DNA of 64,000 nucleotides from JANNAT01 sp031422555 (GCA_031422555.1 JANPLZ010000120.1:38893-102892); one strand, 5' to 3'; shown: positions 52,281 to 61,470, counted from the first letter of the stretch. The notes: generated by a model not told the origin, from the sequence alone. Numbers and translations are program-made.

Positions 52281-53507
52281 TCAGCCGTCGCGGCTGGCGG
52301 CGTTCTGGTCGATCAGATAGCGTTGCGACAGTGGAATGGCCGCCGCCCCCAAAGACCGGGCGGCCGCGCCAACGGTGCCTTCGCGGATGACGGGCGGCTC
52401 GATGCCCGACAGATCCAGCCGGTGCAGTGCCAGATGGGTGCGCCGGGTGATTTCGGCGCGAATGGCGGTGGGCATCCAGCCGTCGATCAGCACGGCTTCG
52501 ATCTCGATCAGCGTAGCGGCTGACAACGCCGCCGAAGCCAGCCCTTCGGCGGCCCCATCCATCCAGTTTGACAGAATCTGGTCGCTGACCTGCCAGTGAT
52601 CGGGCTGTTCCCACAGATGATCAGACGGCTCGCCCGCAGCCTGCATCGTCTCGGCCAGCACCGACATCGACGCCACCGTCAGCAAGCGGCGCGTCTGACC
52701 ATCCGCTCCGGGCACCGGCATTGGGCCGACACCTGCCGCATTGCCGGACCGGCCCAGAAACAGCTGACCGTTCAGCACCAGCCCACCGCCAATGAAATAG
52801 CCAAAGTAGAAATACAGAAAATCCTTGGGACGCTCGCCGGTGCCAAACACCAATTCCGCCCCACAGGCCGATGTTGCATCGTTTTGCACGTATACCGGCA
52901 GGCCCGTTGCCTTGACCAGTTCCGCCTGAATGTCACGGTCCCGCCAGGCATCCATTTCGGATTGTGGCGCGCCGATGAACTGCACCCAATTCCACAACTG
53001 GAACGGCATCGCCACGCCCATACCACTGATCCGATGGCGGTTTTCGGCCGGCACGGCGGCGGCAATGGTTGGCAGTGCGCGGGCGACAAACGCCACCACC
53101 GCATCGGGCGTCGGATAGCGGTAAACCTGCCGCTCGGTTGCCATGACGCGGCCGACAAAGTTCACCAGTGTCAGATCAGCCGACCGTCGCCCGATCTTCA
53201 GCCCCACGAAATACGCGCCATCGGGAGCGATCGACATTGGCACCGAAGGCTGGCCAATGCGGCCACGCACCGGTTGGCCACGCAGCAACAGCCCGTCTTG
53301 TTCCAGCGCCCGCATGATCACTGAAACGGTCTGCGCCGACAGCCCGGTGATCCGCGCAATATCAGATTTCGCCAGCGCCACATGCTGGCGCACCAAAGAC
53401 AAAACCAGCCGTTCGTTTTGCGCCCGCATCCCGGATTGATTGGTGCCGCGCAAACCAATGTCTTCGACGCCCGGGCGATCTTGCGGCCATTCTGCGCCTG
53501 CGGGCAT
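52281..53507 (-). CDS. frcR: ROK-family transcriptional regulator FrcR
   Basis: 408 residues. N-terminal winged HTH: LRGTNQSGMRAQNERLVLSL and KSDIARITGLSAQTVSVIMR. The sugar-kinase-like ROK domain follows (FVGLKIGRRSADLTLVNFVG; YVQNDATSACGAELVFGTG; YFIGGGLVLNGQLFLGRSGN). The zinc Cys cluster of ROK kinases is missing, as expected for a regulator. It lies 9 bp after fucU and is divergent from frcBCAK; a perfect palindrome in the shared region is its probable operator. Confidence 0.92.
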   Translation of the reverse strand: MPAGAEWPQDRPGVEDIGLRGTNQSGMRAQNERLVLSLVRQHVALAKSDIARITGLSAQTVSVIMRALEQDGLLLRGQPVRGRIGQPSVPMSIAPDGAYFVGLKIGRRSADLTLVNFVGRVMATERQVYRYPTPDAVVAFVARALPTIAAAVPAENRHRISGMGVAMPFQLWNWVQFIGAPQSEMDAWRDRDIQAELVKATGLPVYVQNDATSACGAELVFGTGERPKDFLYFYFGYFIGGGLVLNGQLFLGRSGNAAGVGPMPVPGADGQTRRLLTVASMSVLAETMQAAGEPSDHLWEQPDHWQVSDQILSNWMDGAAEGLASAALSAATLIEIEAVLIDGWMPTAIRAEITRRTHLALHRLDLSGIEPPVIREGTVGAAARSLGAAAIPLSQRYLIDQNAASRDG

Positions 53508-53516
53508 TTATCATTC

Positions 53517-53942
53517 CTATATCGTCAGAGGCGGCATCATCGCGCCTTTTCGCAAGATCACATTGGCAAACGGCGCGCCTTCGGAAGTGGCGACCACAGC
53601 ATAGGCGGCTTTGATGCGGGGGTAAAGCTGCGGTCCGGCCAAGGGCGTTGCCGCTTGCGCGAACCGACTGGCCAGCAAGGCCGCATCAATGCGGTGGTGA
53701 ATATCGCCTATCTGGGCCGGATCATTGTTTTGCGCCGCGCGAAACGCAGCCTCAAGCGGTAGAACCGACAGCACCGCCGCCAGCATCGTTTCCAGATCAA
53801 CCCCGTCCGCGCGCACCAACCGGCGCGCATGTTCGGCTGCGGGATAGTTGCCATCCACCAAAGCAATCTCGTCGCCATGCCCCATTGCCCGCAGGGCATG
53901 CAAAAGGTCTGGGCCCAAGACGGATGAAATACCAAATAGCAT
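53517..53942 (-). CDS. RbsD/FucU-family sugar mutarotase
   Basis: 141 residues. LLHALRAMGHGDEIALVDGNYPA carries the conserved His and Asp of RbsD/FucU, which interconvert sugar anomers. Its place beside a fructose-type ABC transporter suggests it prepares the imported sugar for the kinase. It precedes frcR in a two-gene operon. Confidence 0.9.
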   Translation of the reverse strand: MLFGISSVLGPDLLHALRAMGHGDEIALVDGNYPAAEHARRLVRADGVDLETMLAAVLSVLPLEAAFRAAQNNDPAQIGDIHHRIDAALLASRFAQAATPLAGPQLYPRIKAAYAVVATSEGAPFANVILRKGAMMPPLTI

Positions 53943-54031
53943 TGTTTCGACAGCCTTGAGTTGTATGCTTGCCCTTACGTCAGGACATCGAATCTACACC
54001 AGACTGCGGGGGAAAGCCTGCGCCTGTCAAT

Positions 54032-54052
54032 AATAAATCACAGTGATTTATT
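54032..54052. promoter_or_regulatory. Perfect 21-bp palindrome, probable FrcR operator
   Basis: AATAAATCAC - A - GTGATTTATT, ten-base arms with no mismatch, midway in the divergent fucU/frcB region. A TTGACG (-35-like, 54057-54062) begins 4 bp downstream, so binding there would block frcB transcription. Confidence 0.75.
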
Positions 54053-54131
54053 TAACTTGACGTGACGGAGGGAATCAGATTGTTTACAGCTACCGCCGGG
54101 CAATCTGGGCTTGGCGCTCGGCTTTTCGAAT

Positions 54132-54145
54132 GAAGCGAACGCTTC
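54132..54145. promoter_or_regulatory. Second dyad before frcB
   Basis: GAAGCG - AA - CGCTTC, six-base arms, 24 bp before the frcB start. The shape recalls LacI-family operators, so a second regulator may act here. Confidence 0.4.
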
Positions 54146-54169
54146 TTAAATCCTTGGGAGGACTATTAC

Positions 54170-55180
54170 ATGAAACTTAAAGCAGCCCTTTTGGGCGCTG
54201 CCGCCATTGCAATGTTTGCAGGCGCCGCGTCTGCTGCTGATCTGGCTTGCCTGATCACCAAAAACAACACCAACCCCTTCTTCGTAAAGATGAAAGAGGG
54301 CGCTGAAGCCGCCGCAACGGCTGCTGGCATGGATTTCCAGGCCTATGCAGGCGAAAAAGATGGCGACGCTGCACCGCAGATCACCGCGATTGAAAACTGT
54401 GTCGCTGCCGGTGCCAAGGGCATCTTGATCACTGCGTCGAACGACTCGGTTGGTCCTGCTCTGAAAGCGGCCCGCGACGCAGGCATTCTGGTGATCGCGC
54501 TTGATACCCCGCTTGCAGACGCTGACGCGCAAGACATGACCTTTGCCACCGACAACTTTGAAGCGGGTCTGCTGATCGGCAAATGGGCCGCCGCCACGTT
54601 GGGCGCTGAAGGCGTGAAAACCGCCAAGATCGGCATGCTGGACATCAACAAAGACAACATCTCCGTCGACGTGGCACGTGATACCGGCTTTCTGGTTGGT
54701 TTCGGCATTGAAGTTCCTGATCTGACCGTTATGGGGTCGGAAACCGATCCCCGCGTGATCGGCCACGAATCGTCGGGTGCGAACCCAGAAGGCGGCGTAA
54801 CGAGCGTTGAAAACCTGCTGGCCAAAGACCCAGACATGAACGTGGTCTACACGATCAATGAACCAGCTGCTGAAGGCGCGTTTCAGGCGCTGACCAAAGC
54901 CGGCAAAACCGGTGTGCTGGTGGTTTCGGTTGACGGCGGTTGCCCCGGGATCGCGTCGGTAAAGGCCGGCGTGATCGGTGCGACCTCGCAGCAGTATCCG
55001 TTGAAGATGGCCGCATTGGGCATCGACGCGATTGCGGCGTTCGCCAAAGACGGGACCAAGCCTGCGGCATCCGAAGGCCTGACTTTCTTCAACACAGGTG
55101 TGAACCTTGTCACCGATGCGCCAGTTGAAGGCGTGCCATCCATCGACAGCACCAAAGGCACCGAACTTTGCTGGGGCTGA
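54170..55180 (+). CDS. frcB: Fructose-type ABC transporter substrate-binding protein
   Basis: 336 residues with GGGAGG ahead of the ATG. A Sec signal peptide (LLGAAAIAMFAGAASAAD) is followed by a Peripla_BP_4 fold: ITKNNTNPFFVKMKEGAEAA, CVAAGAKGILITASNDS, VIALDTPL. FrcB delivers fructose (and mannose or ribose in rhizobia) to FrcCA. Lower third-base variability here matches an abundantly expressed gene. Confidence 0.93.
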   Translation: MKLKAALLGAAAIAMFAGAASAADLACLITKNNTNPFFVKMKEGAEAAATAAGMDFQAYAGEKDGDAAPQITAIENCVAAGAKGILITASNDSVGPALKAARDAGILVIALDTPLADADAQDMTFATDNFEAGLLIGKWAAATLGAEGVKTAKIGMLDINKDNISVDVARDTGFLVGFGIEVPDLTVMGSETDPRVIGHESSGANPEGGVTSVENLLAKDPDMNVVYTINEPAAEGAFQALTKAGKTGVLVVSVDGGCPGIASVKAGVIGATSQQYPLKMAALGIDAIAAFAKDGTKPAASEGLTFFNTGVNLVTDAPVEGVPSIDSTKGTELCWG

Positions 55181-55287
55181 TCTGACCCAACAAATTGTTG
55201 ATTTGGCAAAGGGCGACGTTACAGTCGCCCTTTGTATATCCGGCGCGTGAAGGTAATTTTCAAAGCATCGAGGGGGCGGTTGACGCG

Positions 55288-56367
55288 ATGAGCGACCAAG
55301 GGGCACCAACAAAAACCATTTCAGATTTTGAGGCCAAGCTGACAGAGGCGGATAAAACCGTTGCCAGCTTTGCCCGCGATGACAAATCCCTGACGCATCT
55401 GGCGCGGGCGTTCTTGCGGGCCTATCCAACCAGCATTCCGGCCTTGATCCTGATCCTGAGCATCATCGCCTTTGGCATCGCCGCACCGCGCTTTTTGGGC
55501 GCGGGCGCGTTGTCAACGGTGCTGCAGCAGGTCACCGTCACCGGGATTGTGGCGATTGCGCAAACCCTGATCATTCTGACCGCCGGTATTGATTTGTCTG
55601 TCGGGGCCATTCTGGTGGTTTCGTCCTTGGTGATGGGAAATCTGGCGGTGAACCAAGGCTATCCGTGGCCGGTTGCAATCGGCGCCGGGATGATGATCGG
55701 CACCTTGATGGGGTGGTTGAACGGATTTTTGGTGGCCTATGTCAAATTGCCACCCTTTATCGTGACGCTGGGCACCTTGCAGGTCTTCACCGCGCTGAAA
55801 CTTTGGTATTCGGGGTCAGAGTCAATCCGAAATGTCGATATTGCTGAAAAAGCCCCGGCCCTGTTGTGGTTCGGCGAGGCGGTGCGGTTTGGCGCGTTCA
55901 AGCTGACCTACGGCAGCTTTTCTTTGATCATTCTTGCGATCATCTTTCTTTATATCCTTAGTCAAACCGCTTGGGGTCGTCATGTGCATGCCATCGGTGA
56001 CGATCCGGATGCAGCGATGCTGTCTGGTATTCGCACCAATCAAACCTTGGTGTCGGTCTATGCCGTCGCCGGTTTGATCTGCGGCTTTGCGGCTTGGGTG
56101 GCCATCGGGCGGGTGGGGTCGGTATCGCCAGTGTCGTTTGACACCGTGAACCTTGCCTCGATCACCGCCGTGGTGATCGGCGGCACGTCACTGTTCGGTG
56201 GGCGCGGTTCGATCATCGGATCGGTCTTGGGGGCGATGATCGTGGGCGTGTTCACCACAGGCCTGTCATTGGCAGGGGTGGACGATTATTGGCAATTATT
56301 CGCGGCGGGCTGCCTTGTCATCATCGCTGTCGGCTTGGATCAATGGCTGCGGAGGGCAACTCAATGA
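55288..56367 (+). CDS. frcC: Fructose-type ABC transporter permease
   Basis: 359 residues from the ATG opening MSDQGAPTKTISDFEAKL; the upstream open stretch lacks a site. About ten helices; ILTAGIDLSVGAILVVSSLV, LNGFLVAYVKLPPFIVTLGT and GGRGSIIGSVLGAMIVG are typical of the RbsC/FrcC group. Its TGA overlaps the frcA ATG. Confidence 0.93.
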   Translation: MSDQGAPTKTISDFEAKLTEADKTVASFARDDKSLTHLARAFLRAYPTSIPALILILSIIAFGIAAPRFLGAGALSTVLQQVTVTGIVAIAQTLIILTAGIDLSVGAILVVSSLVMGNLAVNQGYPWPVAIGAGMMIGTLMGWLNGFLVAYVKLPPFIVTLGTLQVFTALKLWYSGSESIRNVDIAEKAPALLWFGEAVRFGAFKLTYGSFSLIILAIIFLYILSQTAWGRHVHAIGDDPDAAMLSGIRTNQTLVSVYAVAGLICGFAAWVAIGRVGSVSPVSFDTVNLASITAVVIGGTSLFGGRGSIIGSVLGAMIVGVFTTGLSLAGVDDYWQLFAAGCLVIIAVGLDQWLRRATQ

Positions 56368-57149
56368 CCGCTGTTCAACCCATACTTTCGGCGCGGGGCC
56401 TGATGAAACGCTATGGCACCGTGGTCGCCATGAATGGCGCGGATTTCGATCTGTATCCGGGCGAAATTACCGCCGTGATCGGTGACAACGGTGCGGGCAA
56501 ATCGACCTTGATCAAGGCGATTGCCGGGGCTGTTATTCCTGACCACGGCGAGATCACGCTGGAAGGCGCGCCGGTGTATTTCAAATCCCCGCAAGATGCC
56601 CGCAATCTGGGCATTGAAACGGTGTATCAAAACCTTGCGATGTCGCCGGCGTTGTCGATTGCTGACAATATGTTTCTGGGCCGCGAATGGCGCAAACCCG
56701 GGATCATGGGCAGCCTCTTTCGCCAGATGGATCGCGCCGGGATGGAGAAATTCGCCCGCGACAAGCTGTCGGAACTGGGGCTGATGACGATCCAGAACAT
56801 CAACCAGGCGGTCGAATCCCTGTCCGGCGGCCAGCGTCAGGGCGTGGCAGTGGCGCGCGCGGCGGCGTTTGGATCAAAGGTGGTGATATTGGACGAACCC
56901 ACCGCCGCCTTGGGGGTAAAGGAAAGCCGCCGGGTGCTGGAATTGATCCGCGATGTGCGCAGCCGGGGCATTCCGATCATCCTGATCAGCCACAACATGC
57001 CGCATGTGTTCGAAGTGGCCGACCGCATCCATATCCACCGCCTTGGCCGCCGGTTGTGCGTGATTGATCCCAAGGAACATTCGATGTCGGACGCTGTGGC
57101 CTATATGACCGGCGCGAAACTGCCCGAAGGTGTGACCGAGGCCGCATGA
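56364..57149 (+). CDS. frcA: Sugar ABC transporter ATP-binding protein
   Basis: 261 residues, a single ATPase domain unlike the double RbsA. Walker A GDNGAGKST, Q-loop in VYQNLAMSP, signature SLSGGQRQGVAVARA, Walker B KVVILDEPTAALG, H-loop ISHNM. GGAGGG upstream of an ATGA overlap with frcC. It powers FrcC. Confidence 0.94.
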   Translation: MTAVQPILSARGLMKRYGTVVAMNGADFDLYPGEITAVIGDNGAGKSTLIKAIAGAVIPDHGEITLEGAPVYFKSPQDARNLGIETVYQNLAMSPALSIADNMFLGREWRKPGIMGSLFRQMDRAGMEKFARDKLSELGLMTIQNINQAVESLSGGQRQGVAVARAAAFGSKVVILDEPTAALGVKESRRVLELIRDVRSRGIPIILISHNMPHVFEVADRIHIHRLGRRLCVIDPKEHSMSDAVAYMTGAKLPEGVTEAA

Positions 57150-57760
57150 CACCGGACGCGCTGGTCACGCTGATCCAAACACGCGCAAGCGGGCAGCGGC
57201 GGTTTCTTGTGGCGATTGCCGGGCCGCCGGGGTCTGGCAAATCAACCCTTGCCGACGCTGTTGCCACTGCGTTGGGCAGCGGCGCGCGCGTGGTGCCAAT
57301 GGACGGTTTTCACTTTGACGACGCGGTCTTGGCGCAGCGCGGCTTGCAATCGCGCAAGGGCGCGCCGGAAACCTATGACGCGCAGGGCTTTATTCACCTG
57401 ATGCACCGCTTGCGCGGTGGCGGCGACGTGGCCATCCCGGTGTTTGATCGCACGATGGAATTGTCCCGTGCGGCGGCGGATGTGGTCAACGATGCGGATC
57501 AGGTGTTGCTGGTAGAAGGCAATTACCTGCTGCTGAACGAGCCGCCATGGACCGATCTTGCCCCGCTGTTTGATCTGAGCGTGTTCGTCGATGTGCCCGA
57601 GGCCGAGTTGGACCGCCGGTTGCTGGCGCGTTGGGCGCATTACGGCAAAACCCCGGCGGCAGCGCGGGCGTGGATTGATGGCAACGATCTGCCGAATATC
57701 CGCAAGGTTTTGAACGGCTCTTGTGCGCCGGATGTGCATGTAAGCTGGCAGGCCAAGTAG
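57146..57760 (+). CDS. frcK: FrcK-type kinase (uridine/pantothenate kinase fold)
   Basis: 204 residues. Walker A AGPPGSGKST near the N terminus, PMDGFHFDDAVL and VLLVEGNYLLLNEPPW place it in the PanK/uridine-kinase P-loop family. In Sinorhizobium FrcK closes the frc operon and is thought to phosphorylate the sugar. It overlaps frcA by 4 bp. Confidence 0.88.
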   Translation: MTPDALVTLIQTRASGQRRFLVAIAGPPGSGKSTLADAVATALGSGARVVPMDGFHFDDAVLAQRGLQSRKGAPETYDAQGFIHLMHRLRGGGDVAIPVFDRTMELSRAAADVVNDADQVLLVEGNYLLLNEPPWTDLAPLFDLSVFVDVPEAELDRRLLARWAHYGKTPAAARAWIDGNDLPNIRKVLNGSCAPDVHVSWQAK

Positions 57761-57773
57761 AAAATGTTTTCGA

Positions 57774-58691
57774 TCAGGGCGTCATTGCTTTGCGTTGCCG
57801 GGCGCGCTCGATGCCCAGTTGGCGTTCGCGCCAGATGATCAGGCACCCGGCGGTGACCACAACGGCGGCCCCGATCAGCATGGTCAGGGTCGGCACTTCA
57901 GCAAAAACGAAATAGCCGATGCCCAGTGCAAAGATCATCGACGCATAATCAAACGGGGCGACAACCGAAGCATCCGCCTCACGGTAGCTGGAGGTCAGAA
58001 AAATCTGACCGACCCCGCCCAGCAATCCGGCCCCAACCAGCAAGACCGCCTGTTGGGCACTTGGAATAACCCAGCCGAAGGGCAAGGTCGTCAGCGACAG
58101 GATCGTCGCCGTCAGCGAAAAGTAAAACACAATCGCCGGGGTTTTTTCCGTCATCACCAGCTTGCGCACAAAAACCTGCGCAAGGGCGGCAAACACCGCG
58201 CCGCCCAGCACAAGGATCGCGCCAAACGCCTCTGCCTGTCCCAGATGAGTGCCCGAAGTGATCGAAAGCCGTGGCCAGACCACGATCAACACCCCGATCA
58301 GCCCAAGAATGACGGCGGAAATCCGGAACGCCCGCACGTCTTCACCCAGAAACATCGCGGCAAAGATAACGGTCAGCAACGGGGCCGCATAGCCGATCGC
58401 CGTTACTTCGGGCAACGGCAGATAGCCCAGGCCCGCAAATCCCAACCCCATCGCCATTGTGCCAACCAAGCCGCGCCAGACATGCCCCATCGGATTGGAC
58501 GCGGCAAATCCGGTGCCAAGTTCCCGGCGGGTTGCCAGCCAAAACACAATCACCGGCATCGCAAAAAATGATCTGAAAAACACCGCCTCGCCGGAAGGCA
58601 CATCGGCTGCCGTTGCTTTGATCATCGACGCCATCACGATAAACACGATGACAGAGACAACTTTATACGCAATGCCGCGCAACGGACGCAT
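57774..58691 (-). CDS. EamA/DMT-family membrane transporter
   Basis: 305 residues, ten helices in two EamA repeats (for example FFRSFFAMPVIVFWL and PLLTVIFAAMFLGEDVRAFR; then VVAPFDYASMIFALGIGYFV). DMT carriers export or import small metabolites; the substrate is not readable. It diverges from adenine deaminase with 87 bp between starts. Confidence 0.88.
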   Translation of the reverse strand: MRPLRGIAYKVVSVIVFIVMASMIKATAADVPSGEAVFFRSFFAMPVIVFWLATRRELGTGFAASNPMGHVWRGLVGTMAMGLGFAGLGYLPLPEVTAIGYAAPLLTVIFAAMFLGEDVRAFRISAVILGLIGVLIVVWPRLSITSGTHLGQAEAFGAILVLGGAVFAALAQVFVRKLVMTEKTPAIVFYFSLTATILSLTTLPFGWVIPSAQQAVLLVGAGLLGGVGQIFLTSSYREADASVVAPFDYASMIFALGIGYFVFAEVPTLTMLIGAAVVVTAGCLIIWRERQLGIERARQRKAMTP

Positions 58692-58778
58692 GAAACCCTC
58701 TGGTGTTTTGATAAGATCAGGTCAATCACTTGGCCCGATGATGTGCAAGGGTGAAGCTATCAGATCAAAGAGGGTGCC

Positions 58779-60479
58779 ATGACCAAACGCCAGATTTCAG
58801 ACCGGATTGATCAGGGCCGGGGCGTTCAACCCGCCGATCTGGTGTTGAAGGGTGGCACTGTGTTTGATCTGATCACTGGTGATCTGGTGCAAACCGATGT
58901 GGCGATTTGCGGCGATACCATTGTCGGGGTGTTTGGAACCTACAGCGGTGCGTGCGAACTTGATGTCAGCGGCCAAATTCTGGTGCCCGGTTTTATCGAC
59001 ACCCATTTGCACATCGAAAGCAGCCTTGTTACCCCGTTCGAATTTGACCGCTGTGTCACCCCGCATGGCGTCACCACCGCAATCTGCGACCCGCACGAGA
59101 TTGCCAATGTCTGCGGGCTGACCGGCATTCACTATTTTCTTGACGCGTCATCGCGCACCTTGATGGATATCTTGGTGCAACTGTCGTCATGCGTGCCGTC
59201 GACCCATATGGAAACCACCGGAGCGCGGCTTGAGGCGGGCGATCTGACCCCGCTGATGGATCATCCCCGGGTGATCGGGCTGGCGGAATTCATGAACTAT
59301 CCGGGGGTGTTGCACAAAGATCCGGGTTGTATCGCAAAACTGCAGGCCTTTGCAGGCCGCCATATTGACGGTCATGCGCCCTTGCTGCGCGGCCGTGATC
59401 TGAACGGCTATATTGCCGCCGGCATCCGCACCGAACACGAAGCGACAACCTTTGACGAAGGCTTGGAAAAGCTGCGCAAGGGCATGCGGGTGTTGATCCG
59501 CGAAGGCTCGGTTTCCAAGGATTTGGCCGCACTTGCGCCGTTATTAACCGAACGACATGCGCCCTATCTGTGCTTTTGCACCGATGATCGCAACCCGCTT
59601 GATATCGCCGAACACGGGCATCTGGATTATATCATCCGCACCGCGATTGCCTACGGTGCGCCGCCGCTGGCTGCCTATCGCGCCGCCAGCCTGTCGGCGG
59701 CCGAGGCGTTTGGCCTGAAAGACCGCGGTTTGATTGCCCCCGGCAAACGCGCCGATATCGCGGTGATTGACAGCTTGGCCGCCTGCCGCGTTGCCATGGT
59801 GATTGCGGGCGGGGTGCAGGTGACCGACGCCGCCTTTGCGGCACGCCACGTCATTCCACCCGTCGCCCGCCATTCGGTCAAGGCCCCAACGGTAGAGCCG
59901 CACCATTTCCGCACCAGCGCCAACCGCACCGACACGGCGGTGATCGGTATCCTGCCCGGCAAGATTATTACCGAACATCTGACGTTCGATATTCCACCCG
60001 TCCTTGGTGACAAACGCCCCGACATTGCCCGCGATCTGGTGAAAATCGCCGTCATCGAACGGCACGGGGTGAACGGCAACCGCGCCACGGGCTTTGTCAA
60101 AGGCTTTGGCCTCCAACGCGGCGCGATTGCATCCACCGTCTGCCATGACCATCACAACATTGCCGTTGTGGGGACGGATTATGCCGATATGGCCTTGGCG
60201 GCGAACCGGTTGGGCGAAATAGAGGGCGGCTTTGTGGTGGTCGAGAGCGGCCGCATTCTGGCCGAACTGGCGCTGCCCGTCGCAGGGCTGATGAGCCTTG
60301 ACCCCTTCGAGGTGGTGCACCGCGACCTGATTGCCTTGCGCGCCGCCGCCCGATCTTTGGGCGTCACGTTAGAAGAGCCGTTCCTGCAACTGGCCTTTTT
60401 GTGCCTGCCAGTGATCCCGCACTTGAAAATCACCGACTATGGCATGGTCGATATAGACCGCTTTGAAGTGATGCCATAG
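58779..60479 (+). CDS. ade: Adenine deaminase
   Basis: 566 residues, amidohydrolase superfamily. VPGFIDTHLHIESSLVTP gives the first metal ligands, GVTTAICDPHEIANVCG and HAPLLRGRDLNGYIAAGI follow, with the metal Asp in CFCTDDRNPLDIAEHGHLDY. The C-terminal half has the usual CHDHHNIAVVG. Ade converts adenine to hypoxanthine in purine salvage or catabolism. Confidence 0.95.
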   Translation: MTKRQISDRIDQGRGVQPADLVLKGGTVFDLITGDLVQTDVAICGDTIVGVFGTYSGACELDVSGQILVPGFIDTHLHIESSLVTPFEFDRCVTPHGVTTAICDPHEIANVCGLTGIHYFLDASSRTLMDILVQLSSCVPSTHMETTGARLEAGDLTPLMDHPRVIGLAEFMNYPGVLHKDPGCIAKLQAFAGRHIDGHAPLLRGRDLNGYIAAGIRTEHEATTFDEGLEKLRKGMRVLIREGSVSKDLAALAPLLTERHAPYLCFCTDDRNPLDIAEHGHLDYIIRTAIAYGAPPLAAYRAASLSAAEAFGLKDRGLIAPGKRADIAVIDSLAACRVAMVIAGGVQVTDAAFAARHVIPPVARHSVKAPTVEPHHFRTSANRTDTAVIGILPGKIITEHLTFDIPPVLGDKRPDIARDLVKIAVIERHGVNGNRATGFVKGFGLQRGAIASTVCHDHHNIAVVGTDYADMALAANRLGEIEGGFVVVESGRILAELALPVAGLMSLDPFEVVHRDLIALRAAARSLGVTLEEPFLQLAFLCLPVIPHLKITDYGMVDIDRFEVMP

Positions 60480-60970
60480 CGGCTTGGCCGGGCTGATATG
60501 GCGGGCGATTTTCTGCACAGGGTCGGGTGGAAAATCCTGAAAAACCACAGCAAATGTGCACTGACAACATAACCTGCAGAGAAGCGGGATAAGCTGGGAA
60601 CAGGTGGTTTTGGATGAAAATGCAAAGGATTGCGGGGGGTTAGGGGCGCGCGGATGGGGTGTGAGGTGGCGCGGCGCAGAGTTGGCAGAGAGGGCGAAAA
60701 CGGGGTGTTTTGCGGGTGGCATGCCGGAGTTGCGAAGATTGGGACCGTGCTAAGGGTTGGCGTTTAAGATGCCGTTAAATATGTATAAAATGGGTAGTTG
60801 AGGCGTGATTTGGGTGGTTTTGGACCATCCTGCGTGGCGCAGAACTGGGAACTGCGCTTCCCAGTTTGTTTTTCAGTTCCCAGTTTACCTCAAGTCATTG
60901 AAATTAGGATATATTGCCTGACAGCGCAGCTGGTAAATTGGGCGGCAAACTGGGAACCGATTTTCGGTAT
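60480..60970. other. Gene-free stretch with G-rich strand and repeat cluster
   Basis: 491 bp without a credible gene. The left part (about 60620-60740) is strongly G-rich on the plus strand. The middle is AT-rich (TTAAATATGTATAAAA near 60775), and the right part holds four AACTGGGAA copies. It may mark the left boundary of the mobile element whose repressor lies just beyond. Confidence 0.6.
60843..60956. repeat. Four copies of AACTGGGAA in alternating orientation
   Basis: Forward copies at 60843-60851 and 60948-60956, inverted copies at 60858-60866 and 60877-60885, all exact. The first two form a hairpin with a six-base loop followed by TTTGTTTTT, so a rightward terminator is also possible. 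A shortened copy, GCTGGGAAC, lies near 60593. Confidence 0.85.
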
Positions 60971-61444
60971 TTACGCCAGTTTTGGTGCAGACCCGAGGCG
61001 GACGGCGGTGCCGGTGGCGACGACGAACAGCATGCTTTTGCCAGCGCCTGATATTTCGGAATAGTCCAGGTCAACGGCCACCACGGCATCTGCACCCAAG
61101 CTGTGGGCTTCGCGTTTCAACTCGTCCAGCACCGTCTTGCGCGCCTCGCGCAGTTTGGCCTGATAGGTCTGGTTGCGGCCACCCACCATGTCGCGCACGG
61201 CAGAGCCAAAATCATTGAAAATGTTCATGCCCAAAACGCATTCGGCACTGATGATTTCGAGGCGTTCGGCGATGGGAAAATCATGGGCGGATTCGGTGGT
61301 TAGAATGATCTTTGAAGCGCCCGCAGTCAGGGCCTCGCCAGCAGCTTCATCTTCTCGGTTTGCCGCAAAATGGCATTTTGCACAGCGTCCCCTGACGATT
61401 TCAAAATAACTGGTGTCGTTGCCGCATTCCTGACATTTCGCCAT
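60971..61444 (-). CDS. YbjQ-family protein with N-terminal zinc ribbon
   Basis: 157 residues. The first about 28 residues hold CQECGNDTSYFEIVRGRCAKC, two CxxC knuckles that form a zinc ribbon. The remainder is YbjQ/DUF74: IILTTESAHDFPIAERLEII, CVLGMNIFNDFGSAVRDMVG, SLGADAVVAVDLDYSEI. YbjQ folds are small oligomers annotated as heavy-metal binding without a settled role. It starts 26 bp after the repressor stop and may be co-transcribed with it, as an accessory gene of the element. Confidence 0.85.
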   Translation of the reverse strand: MAKCQECGNDTSYFEIVRGRCAKCHFAANREDEAAGEALTAGASKIILTTESAHDFPIAERLEIISAECVLGMNIFNDFGSAVRDMVGGRNQTYQAKLREARKTVLDELKREAHSLGADAVVAVDLDYSEISGAGKSMLFVVATGTAVRLGSAPKLA

Positions 61445-61470
61445 TGCAAATCCTTCCTAATAGCTCACTT

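Noticed and set aside
54146..55429. 427-codon minus-strand frame over frcB
   Set aside because: frcB on the plus strand has signal peptide, ribosome-binding site and family motifs; the opposite frame has none.
60600..60740. G-rich tract as a possible structured RNA
   Set aside because: The G bias is clear, but I could not find a convincing paired structure or match to a known RNA family by eye.
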